47,529 nt of DNA from Aliidiomarina sp. Lineage in GTDB: Bacteria > Pseudomonadota > Gammaproteobacteria > Enterobacterales > Alteromonadaceae. The stretch spans positions 1 through 47,529 of the forward strand of contig NZ_JAIUMR010000004.1 of assembly GCF_022565475.1 (NCBI RefSeq). The letters are read 5' to 3'. Shown here piece by piece: positions 27,645 to 35,987 of this stretch. Position 1 is the stretch's first letter, and every line of letters starts with the position of its first letter. The position numbers and the translations under genes are program-made. The notes beneath the pieces are model-generated. The model had not been told where the DNA came from, did no database searches, and saw only the letters and a list, made by a program, of their open reading frames with translations.

Positions 27645-29407
27645 TGGCGAGACGTCCCCGTTTAAAAATGCGTCTGGGTGATTTACTTGTTCATGAGCGA
27701 GTCATCACTGAAGAGCAGCTCAGTCAAGCATTAAGCGCGCAAAAAACGAGCGGGCGCAAGCTTGGTGACTTACTCACTGAGCTCGGTTACTTAACTGAAG
27801 CCCAGTTACTTGAATTTCTTTCCCAGCAATTGAGTGTACCGGTCCTGGATCTCTCTGAGCGCCGGTTGAGCAGTGACACCGCGCGTTTAGTGCCAGAGGT
27901 GCAAGCGCGCCGTCACCGAGCGCTGGTAATCGAAGCTGATGACGATAGCGCACTTGTAGCCATGAGCGATCCCGCAGATCTGACCGCGATTGATGCGCTC
28001 AGCGCCATTTTGTCGCCACGTGAATTAAGTCTTGCAGTTGTCGCTGAACGTCAGCTCTATGATTCATTTGATAGTGTTTATCGCCGAACTCAAGAAATTG
28101 AGCAGTATGCCAGTCAGTTACAAGAAGAGTCTCGCGACGAATCCGAGTTAGATCTCGGCAGTATGGTCGATGAAAATGAAGACGATGTCACGGTCGCGCG
28201 ACTACTTAAATCTATTTTTGCGGACGCTGTGCAAATTCGTGCTTCAGACATTCACTTAGAACCTGACGAAAATGGATTGCGCATTCGCCAGCGGGTGGAC
28301 GGTCAGTTGCAAGAAAACTTTTTGGATGAACGAGGCATTGCCTCAGCGTTGGTGTTGCGACTGAAGCTGATGGCGGGTTTGGACATTTCAGAGAAGCGTT
28401 TACCCCAAGACGGCCGTTTTCAGATGAATGTGCGCAATCACGAGCTGGATGTGCGTTTATCAACGTTGCCGACACAGTGGGGCGAAGCTTGCGTTATGCG
28501 CTTGCTGGATCAGTCTCATGGCTTGTTAAAGCTTGAGCAGACAGGTATGCCAGCGGACTTAATTACGAAAATGCGTTACCACATGACTCGGCCTCATGGC
28601 ATGATCTTGGTCACTGGGCCAACGGGCTCGGGTAAAACAACGACCTTGTATGGTGTATTAAGTGAACTCAATCAGCCGCATAAAAAGATCATCACCGTCG
28701 AGGATCCGGTGGAATACCGTATGGAGCGGATTTCTCAGGTTCAGGTCAATAGTAAAATTGGTTTGTCGTTTGCGCGAGTACTAAGAACCACGCTACGTCA
28801 AGACCCCGACATACTGATGGTCGGTGAGATGCGCGACCAAGAAACGGTTGAAATAGGTTTGCGTGGCGCAATCACCGGCCATCTCGTCTTATCGACCTTG
28901 CACACCAATGATGCAGTCACTTCAGCCATGCGCTTAATTGACATGGGTGGTGCGCCATATTTGGTGGCAAGTGCATTACGTGCAGTGTTGGCACAGCGAC
29001 TTGTGCGGCGGATTTGCGACCATTGCAAAGAGATACACCAACCTGACGAACAACAAAAGATGTTGCTCAACGCTGTCGTAGCGAGCTATCCGAATGATGC
29101 CGTTTTTCATAAAGGGCGGGGTTGTAACCGGTGCAATTTTACCGGTTATCGCGGCCGCGTTGGTGTCTTCGAATTGTTAGAAATTAACCAAGAAATGATG
29201 GCGGCATTGCGCAACAGTGACACGCAAGGCTTTGCCGAGGCTGCGGCACGCGTGCCAGGGTTCCAAACCTTAGCGCAAGTTGGTTTAGCGTACGCGTTGC
29301 AGGGCGTGACCTCGGTAGATGAGGTATTGACCCTTGCTGCTGGCACTCCTGTTTATGAAGACTTAGCGGCAGTAGCGGATAGCCCTGAATTAAGTGAGCA
29401 ACCTTAA
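27644..29407 (+). CDS. mshE: MSHA pilus extension ATPase MshE
   Basis: A 587-residue GspE/PilB-family hexameric ATPase that powers pilin polymerisation. The N-terminal MshEN c-di-GMP-binding domain shows the two 24-residue motifs, residues 10-33 (RLGDLL...) and 39-62 (KLGDLL...), separated by the expected five residues. In the first, the conserved Gly at position 10 of the motif is Arg (R19). The C-terminal ATPase has Walker A GPTGSGKTT (near 324-332), the Asp box, Walker B (ILMVGEMRDQETVEIGLRGA) and the zinc tetracysteine CDHC...CNRC. It overlaps mshN (TGATG) and mshG (TAATG). Confidence 0.95.
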   Translation: MARRPRLKMRLGDLLVHERVITEEQLSQALSAQKTSGRKLGDLLTELGYLTEAQLLEFLSQQLSVPVLDLSERRLSSDTARLVPEVQARRHRALVIEADDDSALVAMSDPADLTAIDALSAILSPRELSLAVVAERQLYDSFDSVYRRTQEIEQYASQLQEESRDESELDLGSMVDENEDDVTVARLLKSIFADAVQIRASDIHLEPDENGLRIRQRVDGQLQENFLDERGIASALVLRLKLMAGLDISEKRLPQDGRFQMNVRNHELDVRLSTLPTQWGEACVMRLLDQSHGLLKLEQTGMPADLITKMRYHMTRPHGMILVTGPTGSGKTTTLYGVLSELNQPHKKIITVEDPVEYRMERISQVQVNSKIGLSFARVLRTTLRQDPDILMVGEMRDQETVEIGLRGAITGHLVLSTLHTNDAVTSAMRLIDMGGAPYLVASALRAVLAQRLVRRICDHCKEIHQPDEQQKMLLNAVVASYPNDAVFHKGRGCNRCNFTGYRGRVGVFELLEINQEMMAALRNSDTQGFAEAAARVPGFQTLAQVGLAYALQGVTSVDEVLTLAAGTPVYEDLAAVADSPELSEQP

Positions 29408-30660
29408 TGGCCACGTTTCGTTACCAAGGGCGCAATCAGTCCGGTCAGCAAGTCTCGGGACAGGTAACAGCGAGTAACGAGTCTGCGGTCGCCGATCAAT
29501 TAATGCGGTCCGGAATTGTGCCATTAAGGATTATGCCCGTCGCGACGCGATCAAGTCGCAGCGGTTCAGGCGAAGGAACGGGACTCTCACTCAATATACG
29601 CGCGCTGCTTCGGCGCCCATTACCGCTGTCGGATTTAATTATGTTTATTCGGCAGATGTACTCGCTGACGAAAGCGGGTATTTCAATGTTGCGTGCTATC
29701 GAAGGGCTTGCCGAAAATGCGACGAACAGGCAACTCGGTGTTGCATTAAAAGATATTGCGGAGCAGTTAGAACGTGGACGCGGCTTGTCGACAGCGATGG
29801 CAGAGCATCCCTTAGTTTTTCCACGAGTCGTGGTAGCCGTCGTGCATGTTGGTGAAAACACTGGTCGTCTCGAGCAGAGTTTTGCCCAACTTGCGCAATA
29901 TCTCGAAGGTGAACTTGATACCAGGAAGCGAATTAAAGAAGCGACACGCTATCCGATTTTTGTATCGATATTTTTGGTTGTCGCGGTGATTGTCCTGAAT
30001 ATCTTTGTTATTCCGCAATTTGCCACTATGTTTAGTGGTTTCGGCGTTGAATTACCATTTGTTACTCGAGCGTTATTGGCAAGCTCCTCGTTTTTTGTCA
30101 ATTATACGGTTTACCTACTTGTGGCTGTGATCGTTACCGTTGCACTTGTTGTGCGTTGGCTAAAGAACCCGTCGGCCCGCGAACGCTGGGATGGTTGGAA
30201 ACTGCGCTTGCCGGCGGTTGGCGATGTGGTCGAACGCTCACTCTTAGCGCGGTTTTGTCGCAGTTTTGCTGTTATGTTGAACTCCGGCGTACCTTTGACT
30301 CAGGCTCTCGGGCTGGTTGCCGAAACGCTCGACAATCGGTACATGTCGGTTCGCGTGGCCGAAATGCGCAAAGGAATTGAACGCGGCGAGACCCTGTTAA
30401 GAGTAAGTCGTAATAGCACCCTATTTACGCCGTTGGTGCTGCAAATGGTCTCCGTCGGCGAGGAAACCGGTAGTTTAGATGATTTGTTGGTCGAAGCGGC
30501 CGAGTATTACGAGCGTGAAGTGGATTACGATTTAAAGAATATGACCGCGCGTATAGAGCCCATTATGATCACAATTGTGGCGGTGATGGTCTTGTTCTTG
30601 GCGCTGGGCATCTTTTTACCGATGTGGGAGATGATGAGCGCCTACTCAGGTGGTATGTAA
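29407..30660 (+). CDS. mshG: MSHA inner-membrane platform protein MshG
   Basis: A 417-residue GspF/PilC-family polytopic protein on which the pilus is assembled. It starts with ATFRYQGRNQSGQQVSGQV, a GspF signature. Two repeated cytoplasmic GspF domains surround three transmembrane segments near 180-205, 225-255 and 385-405. The repeat motifs LTKAGISMLRAIEGLAE and LNSGVPLTQALGLVAETL, and HVGENTGRLE and VGEETGSLDDLL, mark the two domains. The start overlaps mshE by one base and the end overlaps mshF by one. Confidence 0.95.
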   Translation: MATFRYQGRNQSGQQVSGQVTASNESAVADQLMRSGIVPLRIMPVATRSSRSGSGEGTGLSLNIRALLRRPLPLSDLIMFIRQMYSLTKAGISMLRAIEGLAENATNRQLGVALKDIAEQLERGRGLSTAMAEHPLVFPRVVVAVVHVGENTGRLEQSFAQLAQYLEGELDTRKRIKEATRYPIFVSIFLVVAVIVLNIFVIPQFATMFSGFGVELPFVTRALLASSSFFVNYTVYLLVAVIVTVALVVRWLKNPSARERWDGWKLRLPAVGDVVERSLLARFCRSFAVMLNSGVPLTQALGLVAETLDNRYMSVRVAEMRKGIERGETLLRVSRNSTLFTPLVLQMVSVGEETGSLDDLLVEAAEYYEREVDYDLKNMTARIEPIMITIVAVMVLFLALGIFLPMWEMMSAYSGGM

Positions 30661-31205
30661 TGCCTGATCAGCACGGATTACCTCATCGGCGGTTAGGCCA
30701 AAAGGTCGATGATACAAAGACTAACCAAGGCAGACGGCTAATAATTCTGCTGCTGAGTTTGATGATCATTGGTCTTTTAACTCGCGTATTTTTACAGCAC
30801 CTGTGGTTACCCGAGCGGGGCGGCTGGAAAGACGCCGAGTTTAATGCGGCAGTTCACCGTTTTCAGAGTCATGTGATGCTGGCACATGTAGAATGGATTC
30901 GACATGGAGAACCACGATACGTGCAGCTTGAGAGCAGCGATGGAACTTCGCTGCAAATTAAAATGAATGCAGCGGGTTGGCCGGAGGTCGCAAGGGTGTC
31001 TGATGACCCTCAGAACCCGTGTGAGTTAGTCTGGTTGCAGTTGGCTGAGCTGGGGCAATTACGTCAGCAGTTGTCTGCAGAAGTTATTCTTGCTGAAGAC
31101 GAAGGAAGAGTAGCGGAATGTTGGTTCTATTACGGTTCTGAATTGCGCTTTCGTTACCGGGTGGGCAATGGCCAAGTGCAGCATGAACTGCAACAAGGGT
31201 ATTAG
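30660..31205 (+). CDS. mshF: MSHA biogenesis protein MshF
   Basis: A 181-residue bitopic membrane protein closing the assembly operon. One helix lies near residues 27-46 (RRLIILLLSLMIIGLLTRVF), preceded by a basic cytoplasmic N-terminus and followed by a periplasmic domain ending FRYRVGNGQVQHELQQGY. The name is assigned by position after mshG and by architecture; molecular role is not established. ATG at 30660 overlaps the mshG stop (TAATG). The 283 bases downstream contain no gene and carry the mshB promoter region. Confidence 0.75.
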   Translation: MPDQHGLPHRRLGQKVDDTKTNQGRRLIILLLSLMIIGLLTRVFLQHLWLPERGGWKDAEFNAAVHRFQSHVMLAHVEWIRHGEPRYVQLESSDGTSLQIKMNAAGWPEVARVSDDPQNPCELVWLQLAELGQLRQQLSAEVILAEDEGRVAECWFYYGSELRFRYRVGNGQVQHELQQGY

Positions 31206-31400
31206 AATTGTGATGAATTTGTTAATTCTTGCATTGTCATCGGTATGGAAAATCGTTAGTTTAGAAAGGTAGACGTGAAGGCATATCAAGAGCTGAATCA
31301 GATTGCTTGATAGACGCAGCATTCTGAACCAAAAGTTTATTATTATTAGCCGTTTATGTAAAAAATATGACATTACTCATAGTTTAATTGTTGGTGAAAG

Positions 31401-31409
31401 TGGTATGAT
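31401..31409 (+). promoter_or_regulatory. Candidate extended -10 promoter for mshB-mshA
   Basis: TGGTATGAT fits an extended -10 (TGn-TATAAT) about 80 bases before mshB, in the AT-rich 283-base space after mshF. No good -35 accompanies it. Confidence 0.4.
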
Positions 31410-31488
31410 CGCGATACGGTCAACGCTTTTGGCATCGATGTTGAGCAAAATTTACTTTTGCGACTAACCGATAAAGGTATCCGGTAAA

Positions 31489-32082
31489 ATGAGAAAACAG
31501 CGCGGATTTACGCTGATTGAACTAATCATTGTGGTGATTATATTGGGGCTGCTCGCAGCTTCCGCATTGCCTCGTTTTACAAACATTGCTGGGCAAGCTG
31601 AAGATGCATCGATTGAAGGCGTTGCTGGTGGCTTTACCAGTGCTGTTGGTATTGTTCGCGGTCAGTGGGAGCTCGATGGCCGCCCGCAAGGAACGAATAT
31701 TGATACGGGTGCCGGTGCACTTGTGTTAGTCGACGAAATAGAAGTCTATGTGGATGGCAATCGTGGCTATCCCGTGAGTGGCCTTGATAACCCAGAGGCT
31801 CATGATTTAAATATGAATGCTGAAGACTGCCGGTCACTTTTCGCAGCGATTCTGCAAGGAGCACCGACAGCTAGCTCTAATTTCGCAGACTTAGACCGAG
31901 TGCGGTTCTATGTCACAGCGGAAAACAACGGCACCAACGATATCTGCGTGTATTATCAGGCCAGTACCTTAAAAAGCCTGTCAGGAGCGCCAGAGGGTGA
32001 CGATTATCTTACGGTAGGCAATAATTTCGTGTACAACCCACGTACCGGGGGCGTAAACGTAAACCTCAATCGTAGCAACTAA
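31489..32082 (+). CDS. mshB: MSHA minor pilin MshB
   Basis: A 197-residue type IV pilin-like protein. A six-residue leader ends in Gly6 before the mature FTLIELIIVVIILGLLAASALPRF, so the PilD-type peptidase site and Glu5 are intact. The segment ASIEGVAGGFTSAVGIVRGQWELDGRP is typical of MshB. A C-terminal Cys pair (ED-C-RSL and DI-C-VYY) could form a disulfide. It lies immediately before mshA and probably shares its transcript. A strong upstream Shine-Dalgarno is lacking; AAAGG is 12 bases away. Confidence 0.9.
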   Translation: MRKQRGFTLIELIIVVIILGLLAASALPRFTNIAGQAEDASIEGVAGGFTSAVGIVRGQWELDGRPQGTNIDTGAGALVLVDEIEVYVDGNRGYPVSGLDNPEAHDLNMNAEDCRSLFAAILQGAPTASSNFADLDRVRFYVTAENNGTNDICVYYQASTLKSLSGAPEGDDYLTVGNNFVYNPRTGGVNVNLNRSN

Positions 32083-32145
32083 CAGGCAGGCTTGCTGCCA
32101 TAGAACTTTTCACTTTTAACTTTTGGTAAATTAGAGGCGACTCTT

Positions 32146-32655
32146 ATGCAACAACAAAAAGGTTTTACCCTGATTGAACTGATCATCGTGATCATTATCT
32201 TAGGTATTTTAGCAGTAACCGCAGCACCGCGGTTCTTTAACTTCGCTTCTGATGCGCGTGAAAGCACGGTGAAGGGTGTTGAAGGTGCTATTAACGGTGC
32301 AGCTGCAATTGTTTATGGTAAAGCACTAATCCAGAGTAAAGAGCGTAATGAAGATGACGGCGATGGAAATTATGAAACCGCTGATGGTATTCAAATCGTG
32401 TATGGTTATCCAGCTGCTTCTGCAGGTGGTATTATTGCTGCCTTGAACTTGAATGTAGCTGAGTGGGATATTGCATACGATCCGGCTACTCCGGCGGTGG
32501 GAACGGAAAGTTCTGTGAAGATTTCTCCGGCTGGCTTTAATTCAGCAGCAGCAGCAGCACCTACTTTCGCTGAGATTACTGAGTGTTTCGTTCAGTACAC
32601 AGATGTAGACTCAGTTGGTGGAGAGCCATTAGTGACTGTTAACACAGATTGTTAG
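32146..32655 (+). CDS. mshA: Major MSHA pilin MshA
   Basis: Structural subunit of the mannose-sensitive haemagglutinin pilus, used for surface attachment. The 169-residue prepilin has the short leader MQQQKG and the mature start FTLIELIIVIIILGILAVTAAPRFF with Glu5. A C-terminal disulfide loop is expected between ITECFVQY and the last residue Cys169. GAGG lies eight bases before ATG. The dedicated terminator 17 bases after the stop fits a highly expressed major pilin. Alanine-rich runs and an acidic central loop (NEDDGDGNYE) are visible. Confidence 0.93.
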   Translation: MQQQKGFTLIELIIVIIILGILAVTAAPRFFNFASDARESTVKGVEGAINGAAAIVYGKALIQSKERNEDDGDGNYETADGIQIVYGYPAASAGGIIAALNLNVAEWDIAYDPATPAVGTESSVKISPAGFNSAAAAAPTFAEITECFVQYTDVDSVGGEPLVTVNTDC

Positions 32656-32672
32656 TAACAACTAACTTTAAC

Positions 32673-32700
32673 AAAAAGGGGCTTCGGCCTCTTTTTATTT
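32673..32700 (+). terminator. Intrinsic terminator after mshA
   Basis: AAAAAGGGGC, a TTCG tetraloop and GCCTCTTTTT form a 10-bp stem ending in a T-run. It separates mshA from the next pilin gene. Confidence 0.85.
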
Positions 32701-32710
32701 CCGTTTATAC

Positions 32711-32745
32711 GGAGCATGCTCCGCGCCTATGCACTTTGGTATAGT
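32711..32745 (+). promoter_or_regulatory. Perfect 12-bp palindrome and extended -10 upstream of the extra pilin gene
   Basis: GGAGCATGCTCC (32711-32722) is a perfect palindrome and could be an operator. TGGTATAGT (32737-32745) resembles an extended -10 and would start transcription near 32752, after the mshA terminator and about 75 bases before the gene start at 32826. Confidence 0.35.
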
Positions 32746-32825
32746 TTTTAATCCGTAACGGTGGTGTAATCTAAGTTTACAAGCACGCTAATGTGCGCTG
32801 CTGCAGTGTAGCTGGGGGCGGGTAC

Positions 32826-33476
32826 ATGGAGAACGCACAAAGTACGGAAAAGATGTTCATAAAAATCACAAATTGTTGGTTCAGTATATCTGCGTTTTGC
32901 GGCAGGTTGCAGGGGGCTTTGGCCAGGTCAGTAACCAGATCATTTACCCAGTCGGCAGTAAACAAGCGGATAACAACCAAGCGTCTACCAGCAAAACATC
33001 AGTTAGGATTTACGCTAATAGAGCTTATTGTGGTGATCATCATATTGGGTATTGTTGCGGTAGTTGCAGCCCCACGATTTTTTGATGTAAAAACCGATGC
33101 GCGAATTGCTGCGCTACGCGGTATGGAAGGGGCAATCAACACCGCCTTACCACTTGCCCGCGCAAAATGTGAGTTAGATGCGGTATGCAATGTTCGCGCA
33201 GCTGCAGATAACTCGGGAAGCACACGAATTTGCTTGAAACAAAACTGTGTTGCTACAGAATTTATTCGCACTCACTATGGGTACCCCAATGCCTCTGCCG
33301 CAGGAATTGATAGGGTGCTTGAAGATCATAATTACACCGTAACCGGTAGTGGTACGCAGCGTAACTTTCGCCCTGAAGGCGTAGCCACGAATAATAACAA
33401 TTGCCGAATTCGTTATGTTCGTGCAGCGGCTGCAAATGTACCGCCAGAAGTTACTATTTTCACTAGTGGCTGCTAA
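32826..33476 (+). CDS. MshA-like type IV pilin with long leader
   Basis: A second MshA-type pilin of 216 residues from ATG at 32826, which has a GGGGGCGGG purine run just upstream. The mature part starts after Gly61 with FTLIELIVVIIILGIVAVVAAPRFF and Glu5, and shares the MshA pattern RGMEGAINTA and HYGYPNASAAGI. The leader is therefore about 60 residues, against six in mshA; no in-frame ATG or GTG lies nearer, and two in-frame TTG codons are poorly placed. Six cysteines lie in the mature part, two of them matching the C-terminal disulfide of MshA. It could be a minor pilin, a silent or regulated variant, or start at an unrecognised codon. Confidence 0.75.
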   Translation: MENAQSTEKMFIKITNCWFSISAFCGRLQGALARSVTRSFTQSAVNKRITTKRLPAKHQLGFTLIELIVVIIILGIVAVVAAPRFFDVKTDARIAALRGMEGAINTALPLARAKCELDAVCNVRAAADNSGSTRICLKQNCVATEFIRTHYGYPNASAAGIDRVLEDHNYTVTGSGTQRNFRPEGVATNNNNCRIRYVRAAAANVPPEVTIFTSGC

Positions 33477-33530
33477 CATAAGGTAACCATAGTAAAAATG
33501 TTATTCGCGTAAACGTGCGATAATTCAAGG

Positions 33531-35894
33531 ATGCTTAACATGCTTTTTGTCTGTTCTAGTGCTCGGCCTTCAGCTATTTTTCAAGGTTTATTTTCGGCTA
33601 CTATTCATATCGTTTCTAGTTTACGTTCATTTCTCACACTAGTAACGGTGCTGTTGATTGCTATTGTGCTCAGCGGCTGTAGTGAAGAGCACCCAGATAA
33701 TAAGCCCGGAGCAGTGAATAATCCTTATCCGCAAGTGACTATAAGTGGCACTGAAACCATTCAGTTTGCTGATGATGAAGACGAGTTAACATATTCCATT
33801 CCCGTCACTTTATCACGACCTGCACCGGTAGATGGCGAAGTTCGTTTTCGCTTTGTTGAAGGTACTGCATTAGCTGCGCGTGACTTTGAGCTGGATAGCT
33901 TGCGCGTGACCTTTGCTGCTGGTGAACGCCAAGCTAATATCCCTGTGCGTTTACTGAATGACAGTGGCCGCACGACAAATCGACAATTCCGTATCGAGCT
34001 GATTGGTGCAACCCATGCAACGCTAGGTGATAGTGTCCAACACAATATTATTCTTACCGCGAATGAGCAAACGCAACCAGACAGCCCAGTCAGCCTTAAT
34101 ATTCCGGCTGAACTTAGTTTTGTCGCACCACCATCGGGACAAGCAAATTTTTCAGTCGTCATTCCCTTCTCTGCGTCTATTCCGAATGATGGTTCAGTTG
34201 AAATTCGCACAGTAGCCAGCACAGCGCGCGAAGGTGACCATTATCTGGCGGTAACAGGTGAAAACTGCACTTCATCGCGTTGTCGAGTCGCTGCTGGAAA
34301 AACCGAACTCGATTTCTTCCTGCCGTTGCTCGGTGATGTGAATGCCGCAGATCGCTCGTTCCGCCTGCAGTTTTTAAATGCTGAGGGCTTCGAATTACCT
34401 GAAAGCCGCGAAATAGTCGTAACCTTGTCCTATGGTGAAACAACTAACCCAGAACCACCAAACCTGATACTACCTGAGGAACTTTCTTTGCGAATGCCAT
34501 CTGCAGCGCGGGAGCGTATTCGCTATCCAATCGTTGTGTCATTCGACCGTCCGCTTGTTGAAGCTGCGACGATCGAATGGCAAACCGTCGACAACACAGC
34601 CGAGTCCGGCATTCACTTTGTAGCAGTTTCAGCCATCGACGATGATGCGCAGCGTATTCATGCTGGTGCTCAAGAGTGGGCATTCGAAATTGAAGTTTTA
34701 CATGATGCCAACACAACTGAAAATCTACAGTTTGAAGTTCAGCTAATTCACAGCCAAGGTATCGGTTTACCAGCGAATCGCCGTATCCCAGTGGAAATTG
34801 TCCATAGCAATAACGAAGGTGTGGTGGTTCCTAGTGTCACTGTGCCCAGCTCAAGAAATTATCATGCGCCGGTGACTGGAACTCAGGCGTTCACATTGCG
34901 CTTACCATTGAGTGAAGCCATGCCAGTTGATGGCTCCGTGGGCGTTAACTTCATTGCGGAAAGTGCGCGTCGTGATGTTGACTTTGACGGCCATGACGGC
35001 GTGATTGAATTTCCCGCAGGGGCTAGAGAAATATCTATTCCGTTCACCTTATTGGCTAATGCTGATAACGTTGACGAGCGCACCTTCCGTGTTGAGCTGT
35101 ATAACCCGAATGGTGTGAATTTGCCGACCACGCGTGAGTTGCAAGTGCGGATCGTGTCTGCTGGCGAGCCTTCACCCTTACCGACGTTAAGTTTAGCGCC
35201 GGGCTTAATTCGAGTGCCAGCACCAAGAACCACGAACGAACAAGAAATTACGCTCTATTTTGAGCTGTCACATGCGATGCTGAATGATGGTGCAGTGACC
35301 ATTCGCAGTCGTAACGGTAGTGCATTTGCGGGCGTAGACTTTATTGAAGTGGCAAAAGTACAGCAGGAAGTTAATGCTGAAACAAGTGAAGTAGCAGTGA
35401 CCTTTACATTGTTGCCAGCCAATGCAGATGCGCCGCGTGAATTTGAACTCGTGTTTTCCAATGCAAATGAACTTCTACTGCCAGCGAATCGAGCAGTCAC
35501 AGTACAAATTGACCCGCGTGATACAGCGGTGATCCCAAATATTCGCATTCCGAGTGAAAGCGAAGTCATTGTGCTAACAGCTCCGAATCCGAATGACCCA
35601 GAAGCAAATACATTACGCCGGATCGTACTGCCATTTGACAGTTCTGCACCATTAGCAGGTCTTCTTGAAGTGTACTCGCAAGACCAAACTGCGGTCGCTG
35701 GAACGGATTATGAACTTGCGATGACAGAGTTTAGTTTTGCGCCGGGAGCGCGCGAAGTAATCGTCGAATTAAATGTTCAGCCAGTAGCATCGCAAAAGAC
35801 ATTTGAATTGCTACTAGTACGTGCCGAAAATGCGAATTTACCGGATGAATTTGAAAATCGAATTATCCGTATTGGAATTGTGCCCTTCGATTAA
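33531..35894 (+). CDS. Lipoprotein with six Calx-beta-like repeats
   Basis: A 787-residue predicted outer-membrane lipoprotein. A long N-terminal stretch and hydrophobic helix end in lipobox VLSGC (C50) with Ser at +2, which favours outer-membrane sorting. Six repeats of about 115 residues follow, near 65-175, 180-300, 305-425, 430-545, 550-665 and 668-787. Each has the Calx-beta pattern: an early strand, DG.V.., an A..G.DF/HY segment, FPAGAREISI-like, and a final R.F.VEL...G/NA strand. It is not a standard msh component. Position after two pilins and before a terminator suggests an adhesin or pilus-associated surface protein. Starts at 33531 and 33540 are both possible. Confidence 0.75.
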   Translation: MLNMLFVCSSARPSAIFQGLFSATIHIVSSLRSFLTLVTVLLIAIVLSGCSEEHPDNKPGAVNNPYPQVTISGTETIQFADDEDELTYSIPVTLSRPAPVDGEVRFRFVEGTALAARDFELDSLRVTFAAGERQANIPVRLLNDSGRTTNRQFRIELIGATHATLGDSVQHNIILTANEQTQPDSPVSLNIPAELSFVAPPSGQANFSVVIPFSASIPNDGSVEIRTVASTAREGDHYLAVTGENCTSSRCRVAAGKTELDFFLPLLGDVNAADRSFRLQFLNAEGFELPESREIVVTLSYGETTNPEPPNLILPEELSLRMPSAARERIRYPIVVSFDRPLVEAATIEWQTVDNTAESGIHFVAVSAIDDDAQRIHAGAQEWAFEIEVLHDANTTENLQFEVQLIHSQGIGLPANRRIPVEIVHSNNEGVVVPSVTVPSSRNYHAPVTGTQAFTLRLPLSEAMPVDGSVGVNFIAESARRDVDFDGHDGVIEFPAGAREISIPFTLLANADNVDERTFRVELYNPNGVNLPTTRELQVRIVSAGEPSPLPTLSLAPGLIRVPAPRTTNEQEITLYFELSHAMLNDGAVTIRSRNGSAFAGVDFIEVAKVQQEVNAETSEVAVTFTLLPANADAPREFELVFSNANELLLPANRAVTVQIDPRDTAVIPNIRIPSESEVIVLTAPNPNDPEANTLRRIVLPFDSSAPLAGLLEVYSQDQTAVAGTDYELAMTEFSFAPGAREVIVELNVQPVASQKTFELLLVRAENANLPDEFENRIIRIGIVPFD

Positions 35895-35924
35895 CACACA
35901 GAACCTTTACATCAGGAACGATCC

Positions 35925-35971
35925 AAAATGCTGTTTTTCAACTATAACTATCAGTTGAAAGCAGCATTTTT
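35925..35971. terminator. Long-stem terminator after the Calx-beta lipoprotein
   Basis: AAAATGCTG plus a TTTTTCAACT arm pairs with AGTTGAAA plus GCAGCATTTT, giving about 18 bp of stem with one wobble and a nine-base loop, followed on + by a T-run. Being nearly symmetrical, it could work both ways. It rules out 35928 as the start of the next gene. Confidence 0.8.
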
Positions 35972-35987
35972 ATTTGGAGATTCCAGT

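Noticed and set aside
31059-31373. 104-codon - strand frame over the mshF end and downstream space
   Set aside because: Mostly antisense to mshF, hydrophobic by chance from AT-rich sequence, no ribosome site.
32083-32145. Terminator between mshB and mshA
   Set aside because: Only a five-bp stem (GGCAG/CTGCC) without an adjacent T-run; mshB and mshA are more likely cotranscribed.
35928-35987. Upstream start for the MBL-fold gene
   Set aside because: It falls inside a long terminator hairpin, and the later ATG gives a normal signal peptide and ribosome site.
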